DNA of 12,560 bases from an uncultured Mucispirillum sp. (GTDB lineage: Bacteria > Chrysiogenota > Deferribacteres > Deferribacterales > Mucispirillaceae), in NCBI GenBank assembly GCA_937890655.1, contig CALADT010000217.1, positions 1 through 12,560 on the forward strand, read 5' to 3'. The notes under the pieces are model-generated. The model did not search any database. It saw nothing but the letters and a program-made list of their open reading frames with translations, and was not told the origin of the DNA. The translations under genes were made by a program, and so were the position numbers. This document shows positions 1-7,235 of the stretch, one piece after another (position 1 is the first letter of the stretch; each line of letters opens with the position of its first letter).

Positions 1-111
1 TGTAAAAAGATTATAAAATTTTTTGGCTAATAAAAACTATACAAGTAAAGTAAATTACTAAGCCACACACTTAAAACAACACAGTAGTAAGTTAAAGGAT
101 ATAACCGTAAA
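1..111. repeat. 111-bp direct repeat, copy 1
   Basis: This stretch recurs at 316-426 with 109 of 111 bases identical; the differences are T56 versus G371 and G97 versus A412. It starts at the window edge, so the true unit may be longer on the left. It contains a 6-bp inverted pair, TTACTA at 55-60 and TAGTAA at 85-90, which the T56/G371 change disrupts in copy 2. I see no open frame in it. The near identity in noncoding DNA implies a recent duplication or a mobile or dispersed repeat; which one cannot be told from two copies. Confidence 0.95.
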
Positions 112-147
112 GAGATTCTTCGCTCAAGGCTCAGAATTGACAGTAAT
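112..147 (-). repeat. short hairpin-forming intergenic element A
   Basis: Read on the minus strand, this has the layout GTCA - ATTCTGAG - GAGCGAA - GAATCT. That resembles a class of short intergenic repeats with GTCAT...GAG...GCGAA...ATCT ends seen in many bacterial genomes. On the plus strand ATTCT (115-119) and AGAAT (133-137) form a 5-bp inverted pair. Element B at 265-302 has the same layout in the opposite orientation. The family resemblance is from memory; the inverted arms are directly visible. Confidence 0.6.
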
Positions 148-264
148 GTGGTTGGTAGTTTTATTTTAAGTAAAAGACAGTAAAGTAAACAATGACTTTT
201 AATATAAAAACTTAATTTCTAAAATATTATAGATACTTGCAACTAATATCCCACGTTACAATAA

Positions 265-302
265 CGTCATATTGAGAGTGAGTGCAACGAACCGAAATAT
301 CT
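265..302 (+). repeat. short hairpin-forming intergenic element B
   Basis: Plus-strand layout is CGTCA - ATATTGAG - AACGAA - AATATCT. The arms ATATT (269-273) and AATAT (296-300) are inverted repeats. They occupy the same places as the ATTCT/AGAAT arms of element A but differ in sequence in both arms together, so pairing is kept. A and B face each other and lie between the two 111-bp repeats. Confidence 0.6.
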
Positions 303-315
303 AAAAAAATATAAT

Positions 316-426
316 TGTAAAAAGATTATAAAATTTTTTGGCTAATAAAAACTATACAAGTAAAGTAAATGACTAAGCCACACACTTAAAACAACACAGT
401 AGTAAGTTAAAAGATATAACCGTAAA
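316..426. repeat. 111-bp direct repeat, copy 2
   Basis: This is the second copy of the unit at 1-111, in the same orientation, offset by 315 bases. The match starts exactly at the window's first base in copy 1 and stops at 426. There copy 2 runs into the A-tract of the downstream terminator, whereas copy 1 runs into the hairpin element at 112. The 204 bases between the copies hold the inverted pair of short elements at 112-147 and 265-302. Confidence 0.95.
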
Positions 427-463
427 AAAAAAACAGGTATTATACAAATATATACAATACCTG
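424..463 (-). terminator. intrinsic terminator of the moaB-to-META operon
   Basis: On the minus strand, 9 bases after the stop of the META-domain gene, CAGGTATT (456-463) pairs with AATACCTG (434-441). A few more A-T pairs continue after a bulged G. The hairpin is followed by a run of ten T residues (the A-tract 424-433 on the plus strand). Stem, loop and U-tract are all present, so this is a convincing Rho-independent terminator closing the left-hand gene run. Confidence 0.9.
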
Positions 464-472
464 CATTATTGA

Positions 473-835
473 TTATTTAATTAATATAAATTCCATATCA
501 TCAATTAATATATTTTCTCCAGATTTTTTAATTGTCATATTATCTTCTAACCGATTTAAAAATCTGCTTTCATTATCCATATCTTCTGGTTCTCCTAACA
601 TCATTGTAGAGCCTAGATTAGAAAATGAAATAACACCGTCTTTTATTTCATAGTTACCTAAATATCTATTTACTCCACCGGAACCATGTATTGAACCATT
701 ATCAAAACCTATGGTAATTTTTTCATTAGTTGATAGTTTATATGTATTATTATCAATAACTTTTTCCATATTCTCACTTTTACAGCCATAAATAGATAAC
801 ACTAAGATTATAACTAATAATATATACTTTTTCAT
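473..835 (-). CDS. META-domain lipoprotein (HslJ-like)
   Basis: This 120-residue protein has a lysine-initiated hydrophobic signal (residues 1-17) ending in S-I-Y-G-Cys18, an acceptable lipobox, so it should be a membrane-anchored lipoprotein. Residues about 28-118 form one META domain: a beta strand 'ITIGF', then 'GSIHGSGGVNRYLGNYE', 'ISFSNLGST', 'NESRFLNRL', and a final 'NILIDDMEFIL' strand. In HslJ-like proteins this domain is linked to heat-inducible or antibiotic resistance phenotypes, but its biochemical role is poorly defined. The ATG is preceded by AAGGTAAG. It lies 27 bases after the Usp gene in the same direction and is the last gene before a strong terminator, so it is probably the operon's final cistron. 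The cysteine usual after 'STxMA' in many META domains is absent. Confidence 0.85.
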   Translation of the reverse strand: MKKYILLVIILVLSIYGCKSENMEKVIDNNTYKLSTNEKITIGFDNGSIHGSGGVNRYLGNYEIKDGVISFSNLGSTMMLGEPEDMDNESRFLNRLEDNMTIKKSGENILIDDMEFILIK

Positions 836-862
836 AACTTACCTTATATTTATATATTTAAT

Positions 863-1330
863 CTATTCTGCAATATGGCCTTTTGGACGAACAGTTAAAA
901 CAGGGCAAGGTGCTTTACGAACAACAAGTTCTGCAGTAGAACCAAATAACACATGCTCTAAACCTGTTCTTCCATGTGTGCCTATTATAATCATATCAAA
1001 ATTGCCTGTTTCTGCTTCCTTAATAATCTCACTGTATGGGTTACCCCTTAAGATTTTTGTAGTAAACTCAACGCCTTGTAGTTCAGGAGCATTTGCCACA
1101 AATTCATCAAATTGTTTTTTTGCTCCGTCTTCAAAATCTGGCGATAAGTTTTGCATAGGCATACCCATTTGTGGAATATAGAAAGCTACTATATTGCCTT
1201 CATCAAATAATATATGCACTATTTCAAGCTCTGCATTTAATATTTTTTTCATTTCAACTGCATATGCTAACGCATAATGTGATGCCTCCGAAAAATCAGT
1301 AGGAAAAAGAATTTTTTTTACAGGTCCCAT
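863..1330 (-). CDS. universal stress protein, ATP-binding UspA type
   Basis: A single 155-residue Usp domain. The N-terminal strand 'KKILFPTDFSEAS' carries Asp12, the usual adenine-side residue. The C-terminal signature G117-x2-G120-x9-G130-S131 is the ATP-binding Usp motif, followed by 'APCPVLTVRP'. Usp proteins are cytoplasmic dimers that bind ATP or AMP and are induced by starvation or stress; the precise target is unknown. I chose the ATG at 1328-1330 because a perfect AAGGAGG sits 5 bases upstream and 'MGPVKKILFPTDFS' is the normal family start. The frame stays open 15 codons further, but that extension would overlap the preceding gene and lacks family resemblance. It lies 22 bases after the receiver-domain gene, which suggests the two act in one response. 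Confidence 0.93.
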   Translation of the reverse strand: MGPVKKILFPTDFSEASHYALAYAVEMKKILNAELEIVHILFDEGNIVAFYIPQMGMPMQNLSPDFEDGAKKQFDEFVANAPELQGVEFTTKILRGNPYSEIIKEAETGNFDMIIIGTHGRTGLEHVLFGSTAELVVRKAPCPVLTVRPKGHIAE

Positions 1331-1335
1331 AATAT

Positions 1336-1343
1336 ACCTCCTT
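1336..1343 (-). promoter_or_regulatory. ribosome binding site deciding the Usp start
   Basis: The minus strand reads TAAGGAGG then five bases to ATG at 1330. This is the strongest Shine-Dalgarno sequence in the operon and places the Usp start at 1330 rather than 1375. Confidence 0.85.
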
Positions 1344-1352
1344 AATATCGTA

Positions 1353-1724
1353 TTATTTATATTTATGATGGGCAAGAGATAATAATTTTTTTATTTCTCC
1401 CAACTTATAGTCTTTAGGGAGAATCTCTAAAAACCCAAATTCATATGCCAAAAGAATATCATCTGCTGCTATATTTGATGAAAGAAGTATAACAGGTTGA
1501 GATCTTCTAATTAAACCTATATTATTTAACATATCCACCATATAGATTTCTTTCATACTTAAATCAGCTATTACACCATAATACTCATTATTATTTAAAA
1601 CTTCAATAGATAATAACGGGTTGCTTAATCTTTGTAACTGATAGTTTTTACTATCAAACTCAAAATGAAACCGTGAAAAAACATCATCATCGTTGGTAAT
1701 AACAAGGATTTTTTTAGCTCCCAT
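1353..1724 (-). CDS. stand-alone response-regulator receiver domain (CheY-like)
   Basis: The 123-residue protein is one receiver domain with nothing attached. The acidic cluster Asp12-Asp14 follows strand 1 ('KKILVIT'). Asp54 in 'GVIADLSM' sits at the phospho-acceptor place, Ser82/Ser83 in 'VILLSS' takes the conserved Ser/Thr place, and Lys104 in 'EILPKD' is the conserved lysine. All residues needed for phosphorylation are present, although overall similarity to classic receivers is loose. With no output domain it must act by binding a partner, or in a phosphorelay; no histidine kinase is in this window. The ATG lies 4 bases after the tatD stop, and its GGGGGT ribosome site falls within the last codons of tatD, so translation is probably coupled. 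Could also be called a PatA- or CheY-type single-domain regulator. Confidence 0.75.
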   Translation of the reverse strand: MGAKKILVITNDDDVFSRFHFEFDSKNYQLQRLSNPLLSIEVLNNNEYYGVIADLSMKEIYMVDMLNNIGLIRRSQPVILLSSNIAADDILLAYEFGFLEILPKDYKLGEIKKLLSLAHHKYK

Positions 1725-1728
1725 AATA

Positions 1729-2517
1729 TTATACCCCCATTAATTGTTTAAAATTCACTTCTAATATTTCTGATAATTTTCCTTTATCTATACATAAATA
1801 TTCTGATATAAAAGCAGCAGTATAAGCCACATTAGCCGGTTTATTAGGCTTACCACGAACAGGAACAGGTGCTAAATATGGACTGTCTGTTTCTATTAGT
1901 AGTTTTTCAAGTGGTGTTTTGCTTAATGCTATTCTTAAATTCTCTGCTGATTTAAAAGTAACATTGCCTGCATAACTTATATAAAAATCTTTATCTTTTA
2001 CCCATTCTAAAACTTTTAAACTACCATCAAAACAATGAAATATACCTTTTAAGTTGCTGTATTTTTCATAGGCTTTATTTAATACTTCTATTGTTTTTTC
2101 TGCTGCGTTCCTGCTATGGATAACAATAGGTTTATTCTTTTTACAAGCTATATCTATCATATCTTCAAAAAGCTCAACTTGTTTTTCTTCACTAGGGTTA
2201 TTTTCATAATAAAAGTCAAGCCCTGTTTCCCCTATGGCTATTACTTTTTCATGCTCTGCAAACTCTAAAAACTTATTATAATGTTCTTCTCTTTTATACT
2301 CATTGGCTGATTCTGGGTGGATTCCCACAGCAGCATATAAGTTTTCCACCTGATTTGTGCTTTCCATGGCCTTTATACTGTCATTATAATCTGTGCCTAT
2401 GGTAATAATTCTTAAAACATTATTGTTTACAGCCTCTTGAAAAAAATCATTTATTGTTCTGCCATGTTCATCATTATGAATGTGTGCATGGCTATCTGTC
2501 CAAAAGATATTTTCCAT
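1729..2517 (-). CDS. tatD: TatD-family metal-dependent hydrolase / DNase
   Basis: The 262-residue protein has the complete TatD TIM-barrel set. His10 and His12 lie in 'DSHAHIH', Glu97 in 'IAIGETGLDFYY', His134 in 'PIVIHSRNA', His161 in 'GIFHCFDG', and Asp211 in 'LLIETDSPYLAP'. These are the two-metal ligands of the family, so the enzyme should be active. TatD enzymes are cytoplasmic 3'-5' exonucleases or general phosphoester hydrolases implicated in DNA fragmentation and repair. Length is normal (about 260). One base separates it from the end of metG; metG-tatD adjacency is common across bacteria. The start 'MENIFWTDSHAH' places the HxH motif where the family expects it. Confidence 0.95.
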   Translation of the reverse strand: MENIFWTDSHAHIHNDEHGRTINDFFQEAVNNNVLRIITIGTDYNDSIKAMESTNQVENLYAAVGIHPESANEYKREEHYNKFLEFAEHEKVIAIGETGLDFYYENNPSEEKQVELFEDMIDIACKKNKPIVIHSRNAAEKTIEVLNKAYEKYSNLKGIFHCFDGSLKVLEWVKDKDFYISYAGNVTFKSAENLRIALSKTPLEKLLIETDSPYLAPVPVRGKPNKPANVAYTAAFISEYLCIDKGKLSEILEVNFKQLMGV

Positions 2518-2518
2518 A

Positions 2519-4447
2519 TTATTTTATTCTTGTTCCAACTTCTACATCATCTGGTAGTTGTAACACATTATGACGGTTACCGTCAAAAACAGCCAGCACC
2601 ATACCATTTGATTCTATACCCATAAGTTTTGCCGGTTTTAAGTTAGATACAACAGCAACTGTTTTCCCTACTAAATCTTCTGCCTTATAGCTTTGTGCTA
2701 TACCTGCTACAATAGTTCTACCACCGTCGCCTACATCTATTTTTAATTTTAAAAGTTTTTCACTTTTTTTCACATTTTCTGCTTCTAAAATTTTACCAGC
2801 TTTTATTTCCACTTTTAAAAAGTCGTTAAAGTCAATTAAATTACTTTCTTCAACTTTTGTTGTTTCCTTTTCTTTATTATTACTATATATTTTTTCAAGC
2901 ATCTCTTTTTCATCAATCCTTGGGAACATATTATTGTTTTCCCCTAGACTTACACCACTTTTTAATAATTTCATATTAGCAATAGATAATTCATCACTTA
3001 AATTAATATTATCATCTGCGCCGATTTGTTTTCTTATTTCCATCGCAGTTTCTGGCATAAATGGGTAAATTAAGTGAGATATTGCACGTAAACCGTCTAA
3101 AACTGTATATAATACTGATGCTAAACGTGGTTTATCTGTCTCATCTTTTGCAAGAACCCATGGTTTTGCAAGATCAATATACCTATTCATTGCTCCAATA
3201 CTTTCCCATATGGATAAAAGAGCTTTATTAAAAGCCATATTTGAGATAAACTCGTTTGCTTCAGTAGTAGATTTTTTTACAGCATCATAAATTATATTAT
3301 CTAATTCATCAAATTGACTATATTCTGGCACTACACCATTAAAATATTTTCTTACCATACCTGTTGTTCTTGAAACAAGGTTGCCTAAATCGTTGGCTAA
3401 ATCTCCATTTATTCTATGTATTAATGCTTTAAATGAAAAATCACCATCTAAACCAAAAGGCACTTCTCTCATTAAAAAATACCTAAAGGCATCCCTTGAA
3501 AACATATCTACAAGGTAATTAGGGTCAATAGCGTTACCCATTGATTTTGACATTTTTTGGCCATCCACAGTCCACCAGCCATGAGCAAAAACAGATTTTG
3601 GTAAATCTATTCCTGCACTTAATAACATAGCAGGCCAGTAAACAGTGTGAAAACGCAAGATATCTTTACCTACAATATGGTAATCTGCCGGCCAATATTT
3701 AGCCTTATCACTATCACTATTAAAATAACCTAATGCTGAAAGGTAGTTTGTTAATGCGTCCACCCATACATATATTACATGCTTATTATCTTCTTCCATA
3801 GGTATGCCCCATGAAAAATTAATACGGCTTATGGATAAATCTCGTAACCCTTCTTTTATAAATGATAATATTTCATTACGTCTTGATTCTGGGCGAATAA
3901 AATCAGGGTTATTTATAATATGCTCATAAATAGCATCCCCATATTTACTCATTTTAAAAAAGTATGATGATTCTTTTAATTTGCCTGTTTCTCTGCCACA
4001 GTCAGGACATAAGTTGCCTTCTAAAAGCTGAGTTTCTGTCCAATATGCTTCACATGGCGTGCAATACCACCCCTCGTATTCCCCAAGGTATATATCCCCA
4101 TTAGCTTTCATTTTTTTAACCATTTCAAGCACTGTTTTCTTATGGCGTTCTTCTGTTGTGCGTATAAAATCATCATTAGATATATTTAATACTTTCCATA
4201 ACTCTCTAAAAGTTGCGTTATTTTTATTTGCTAATTCAATAGGTTTTATTTTCTCTTTTTCTGCAGACTGTTCCATTTTTTGTCCGTGTTCATCAGTGCC
4301 TGTTAGAAAAAATACATCATAACCACACATACGTTTATAACGGCTAATAACATCTGCTGCCACAGTTGTATAAGCATGACCAATATGTGGTTTATCGTTT
4401 ACATAATATATTGGAGTTGTTACATAAAATGTTTTTTTCTGCCCCAT
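2519..4447 (-). CDS. metG: methionyl-tRNA synthetase with C-terminal tRNA-binding domain
   Basis: Class I synthetase of 642 residues that charges tRNA-Met. The HIGH motif is at 21-24. A single zinc knuckle has Cys129, Cys132, Cys147 and Cys150 in the connective-peptide region. KMSKS lies at 298-302 in 'GQKMSKSMGNAIDP'. After the anticodon-binding helical domain and a charged linker (about 510-540), residues from about 541 form an EMAP/Trbp111-like OB-fold ('KAGKILEAE', 'VAGIAQSY', 'NLKPAKLMGIESNGMVLA'), which aids tRNA binding and dimerisation. One zinc knuckle plus a fused Trbp domain is a standard bacterial arrangement. The ATG has GAGG five bases upstream and lies 12 bases after the PSP1 gene; tatD follows after one base. 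Confidence 0.98.
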   Translation of the reverse strand: MGQKKTFYVTTPIYYVNDKPHIGHAYTTVAADVISRYKRMCGYDVFFLTGTDEHGQKMEQSAEKEKIKPIELANKNNATFRELWKVLNISNDDFIRTTEERHKKTVLEMVKKMKANGDIYLGEYEGWYCTPCEAYWTETQLLEGNLCPDCGRETGKLKESSYFFKMSKYGDAIYEHIINNPDFIRPESRRNEILSFIKEGLRDLSISRINFSWGIPMEEDNKHVIYVWVDALTNYLSALGYFNSDSDKAKYWPADYHIVGKDILRFHTVYWPAMLLSAGIDLPKSVFAHGWWTVDGQKMSKSMGNAIDPNYLVDMFSRDAFRYFLMREVPFGLDGDFSFKALIHRINGDLANDLGNLVSRTTGMVRKYFNGVVPEYSQFDELDNIIYDAVKKSTTEANEFISNMAFNKALLSIWESIGAMNRYIDLAKPWVLAKDETDKPRLASVLYTVLDGLRAISHLIYPFMPETAMEIRKQIGADDNINLSDELSIANMKLLKSGVSLGENNNMFPRIDEKEMLEKIYSNNKEKETTKVEESNLIDFNDFLKVEIKAGKILEAENVKKSEKLLKLKIDVGDGGRTIVAGIAQSYKAEDLVGKTVAVVSNLKPAKLMGIESNGMVLAVFDGNRHNVLQLPDDVEVGTRIK

Positions 4448-4459
4448 GTCTACCTCAAG

Positions 4460-5438
4460 TTATATACTTTCATTATTATTTGAGTTATTATAGTTTTTGT
4501 TATGTTTTTTATAATGGTTACGTGTATCGTTGCCATTATTATTATAATGTTTTTTTTGATAATTTGTTCTATCGTTACTGTTATTATCATTGTTATAAGG
4601 CTTTTTGAAATGGTTTTCTTTTTCACCATTTTCGCTTTCATTATTATACGGTTTTTTATATGGTTTTTTACTATTTTGGTTTACAATAGAATTATCGTTT
4701 TGCATATAAATAGTATTTTCTTCCAATAAAGCATCAATAGTATCGTTTAATTCAATATATTCCACATTATCATCACATCCTTCGCAATTACCACAGCCAT
4801 CGCAACCATCATACTGTTCTTTTTCAAACATTAAACAGCACATAAGCCTGCCACAAACACCAGATATTTTATTTGGGTTCATAATTAAGTTTTGGTCTTT
4901 TGCCATTTTTATGGAAATATTATCAAAACGGCGTAAAAAATTAGTGCAACATAATTCTCCCAAAACCACCAATCATTTTGGTAGCATCTCGCACACCTAT
5001 TTGACGCATTTCAATACGTGTTCTAAATATCCTTGCTAAATCACGGACTAATTGACGGAAATCCACCCTGCCCTCTGATGTAAAATAAAACGTTATCTTA
5101 CTTCTATCAAGACAGTATTCTGCGGAAAGTAACTTCATATCAAGCCCTGCATCAAGGGATAATTTTTTACATATATCAAAGGCTTTCGGTTCGTCTTTTA
5201 AGTTCTGTTCCTTCGCCTTTATATCTTCATCAGTTGCAATACGGAGTATATTTTTCATAACCTGTTCATCAGGCACAGATATTAAACGTGGTGCCACACA
5301 CACCCTTGCCATATCTTCCCCTTTGTCAGATTCCACCACAACATTATCACCATGCTTTACATCATAGCCCTCACATAAAAAGTCATAAACTTTTCCTGCG
5401 CGCTTAAACAATACTCCACAAGCATTATATTCTTTCAC
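4460..5438 (-). pseudogene. PSP1 / YaaT (RicT)-family gene, frameshifted
   Basis: Two adjacent frames together make one PSP1-family protein. The first (GTG at 5438, AGAGG six bases upstream) runs from the N-terminal 'GVLFKRAGKVYDF' strands to 'GVRDATKMIGGFG', then reaches a stop at 4941. The second frame continues with 'ELCCTNFLRRF', 'SIKMAKDQNL' and 'ISGVCGRLMCC', down to 4460. Rejoining needs +1 (or -2) near 4950-4965. The family usually reads MIGG-x-G-PCGR-x-LCC here, and the 'PCGR' piece is missing. YaaT/RicT acts with YlbF and YmcA on RNase Y and sporulation or biofilm control in Bacillus. The family sits next to holB in many genomes, as here, and overlaps it by 14 bases. After the core comes a C-x2-C-x2-C-x2-C cluster (4775-4804) and a long Asn/Lys/Tyr-rich tail. 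A recent mutation, a sequencing error, or recoding are all possible. Confidence 0.8.
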
Positions 5439-6321
5439 TAAAAACCTCTATTGTCTTACTTACAAAATCATGTTTTGTTAAGTCTATATTTATATTATAA
5501 TTTAATCTTTGTAAAATTTCTAGTATATACTCACCATAAATAATATATTTATTTTGGCTGTCTTTTTTATATCGCTCTAATGTATAAGTATATATTATTT
5601 CCATTACTGCTTTTATTATCCAAATATCGTTTAAATCAAGAAAATAAGCAGTAAATGATTTAAAATCTTTTTTAATTATATAATCTAGTATGTCATGAGC
5701 TTTTAAGTCATCAAGCATAAAAGCCCGCTCCATAGAACCACCAGACATACTTATTATACTATCTGTATTTTCACTATTACCACGTTTAAGGGAGTATATC
5801 TCTTTTACTTCATCAATATTTAATGGCGAAAAGTTTACTAAACTACACCGCGAACGTATTGTGGGCATAATCATATCATATTTTGATGTAATAAGTAAAA
5901 ATAAACTGTTCTCCCCCGGTTCTTCCAACGTTTTTAAAAACGCGTTACCTGCAACAATTAAGCCACTGTTAGATAATTTTTCAGCATCTCTTAATATAAA
6001 AATCTTCCATTTGGATACAAGCCCTGTCATACTGGCAGCTTCTGATATACTACGTATATTTTCCACTTTTAAATCACTACCTTCATATATATAAAGATCC
6101 GGATAAGTGTTTTCTTGCACCTGTAAACAGCTACTACAAGAACATTCTTCAAAAAAACTGCCCCGCTGGCAAAATATACTACGTGCTAGCTCTTTTGCAA
6201 ATAAAAATTTACCTATACCACTAATGCCAGATAATATATAACTGTGGCTTAACCTGTTACCAGCTATTATTTTCTTAAAAAAATCTTTTTGTTTCTTATG
6301 GCCTATTACCGTGTTGCACAA
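5425..6321 (-). CDS. holB: DNA polymerase III delta prime subunit (clamp loader)
   Basis: A 298-residue AAA+ clamp-loader protein. 'VIGHKKQKDFFKKII' opens the ATPase domain. A P-loop follows at G32-x-x-G35-x-G37-K38, but it is followed by Phe39 instead of Ser/Thr, as expected for a delta prime that does not hydrolyse ATP. Four cysteines (51, 60, 62, 65) form the zinc module, and 'IRSRC' (155-159) is the arginine-finger motif reaching into the neighbouring subunit. The start is TTG at 6321 with AAGGGG ten bases upstream. No ATG or GTG fits better, and the first conserved residues follow at once. It overlaps the MOSC-MogA gene by 16 bases and the PSP1 gene by 14, so translation is probably coupled. 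The C-terminal third is divergent and a little shorter than in E. coli. Confidence 0.92.
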   Translation of the reverse strand: MCNTVIGHKKQKDFFKKIIAGNRLSHSYILSGISGIGKFLFAKELARSIFCQRGSFFEECSCSSCLQVQENTYPDLYIYEGSDLKVENIRSISEAASMTGLVSKWKIFILRDAEKLSNSGLIVAGNAFLKTLEEPGENSLFLLITSKYDMIMPTIRSRCSLVNFSPLNIDEVKEIYSLKRGNSENTDSIISMSGGSMERAFMLDDLKAHDILDYIIKKDFKSFTAYFLDLNDIWIIKAVMEIIYTYTLERYKKDSQNKYIIYGEYILEILQRLNYNINIDLTKHDFVSKTIEVFSERI

Positions 6322-7235
6322 TCAGATTTATCCCCTTGTAATTTTTTAACAGCATGTTCAATGGCAGGCATAATTACAGCTAAATTCTCAATAGCTCCTT
6401 TTGGGCTACCAGGAAGATTAATTATTACAGAATTATTTCTTGTGCCACATACAGCACGTGAAACAATAGCACTAGGTGTTACTTTAAAACTTTCTGCCCT
6501 CATAGCTTCTTCAAAACCTGCAAGACGTTTTTCAATTAAGTTTATTGTAACATCAGGGGCAATATCTCGTGGACTTACACCTGTGGAACCGTTTGTTATT
6601 ATAACATCTAAACATTGAGTATCTGCAAAATCTTTTAATGTAAGCTCTAGTTTTGAAGTGCTGTCTGCTATTAACTCTTTTCTTATAAAAGAAGTTTCCA
6701 TGTGTTCTTCTATATATTTTTCTATTGCTGGGCCTGTTAAATCTTCATATTCACCTTTGCTTGCCCTGTCAGACAATGTGATAATACCTACAGAAAAACC
6801 TGTTTTGCCTTTATTAACTATTTCATCACCAACTTTTATTTCGCCGTTACCACGCACAACACCAAAAATACCTTCTTTTGGCATAACACATTCACCTGCA
6901 TGATAGTAAACTGCACATTTATGGTGGCATATTTTACCTATTTGAGAAATAATAATATCAACACCACCTACTTGCAATTTTGTACCAACAGGAAATGATA
7001 ATAAATCAAGCCCTTCAGTTGTAATGTTTTCTGCAAAATCACCACTTTTTACATCAGCACCTTTTTCCTGCATTTTATGAACGCTTTCAAGAGCAAGTAA
7101 ACTTAACTGCCTGTGCCATTTACCAGCATGAGCGTCCCCTTTTATACCATGGTCTTCCACTAAAACAGCAGAAGGCACATTTTCTTTAATAACTCCCTTT
7201 CTATCACTTATAGATATAGCCTGTATTTTTCCCAT
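6306..7235 (-). CDS. MOSC domain - MogA/MoaB fusion, molybdenum cofactor protein
   Basis: The 309-residue protein has two domains. Residues 1-140 are a MOSC domain ('HGIKGDAHAG', 'GDFAENITTEGLD', and 'GKICHHKCAVYYHAGECVMPKEGIF' split over 100-124, with Cys103, Cys107 and Cys116). MOSC domains handle the sulfur or molybdenum group of the cofactor. Residues 146-300 are a MogA/MoaB domain, which adenylylates molybdopterin before metal insertion: 'GIITLSDRASKGEYED', 'TNGSTGVSPRD', 'NLPGSPKGA'. The usual GGTG turn reads GSTG here. The ATG has AAGGTG seven bases upstream. It is the first gene of the operon. A candidate promoter lies about 50 bases upstream. The fusion itself is known in several phyla, so it is not novel. 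Confidence 0.93.
   Translation of the reverse strand: MGKIQAISISDRKGVIKENVPSAVLVEDHGIKGDAHAGKWHRQLSLLALESVHKMQEKGADVKSGDFAENITTEGLDLLSFPVGTKLQVGGVDIIISQIGKICHHKCAVYYHAGECVMPKEGIFGVVRGNGEIKVGDEIVNKGKTGFSVGIITLSDRASKGEYEDLTGPAIEKYIEEHMETSFIRKELIADSTSKLELTLKDFADTQCLDVIITNGSTGVSPRDIAPDVTINLIEKRLAGFEEAMRAESFKVTPSAIVSRAVCGTRNNSVIINLPGSPKGAIENLAVIMPAIEHAVKKLQGDKSDCATR

Larger units (their letters stand above)
1..472. other. noncoding repeat-rich region, no gene seen
   Basis: I find no credible coding frame here on either strand. Two long direct repeats, two inverted short hairpin elements and a terminator account for most of it. The remainder (about 148-264) is AT-rich and shows nothing I can name. 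Confidence 0.75.

Noticed and set aside
1..426. CRISPR array
   Set aside because: Only two repeats, each 111 bases, with a 204-base spacer; no short regular repeat-spacer pattern and no cas genes.
1331..1375. Longer N-terminus for the Usp protein
   Set aside because: It would overlap the preceding gene by 23 bases and adds residues absent from the family, while AAGGAGG clearly serves the ATG at 1330.
4450..4641. Separate minus-strand frame of 63 codons in the PSP1 tail
   Set aside because: It is an alternative reading of the low-complexity AT-rich tail, rich in Ile/Thr/Lys without any domain features or ribosome site.
4460..4972. Second half of the PSP1 gene as an independent gene starting at TTG 4972
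   Set aside because: It begins in the middle of a conserved domain, has no ribosome site of its own, and continues the upstream half exactly.
4950..4972. Programmed ribosomal frameshifting in the PSP1 gene
   Set aside because: No stimulatory element is evident, and recoding would still leave out part of the conserved PCGR motif; a deletion explains both facts. Kept open only as an alternative.
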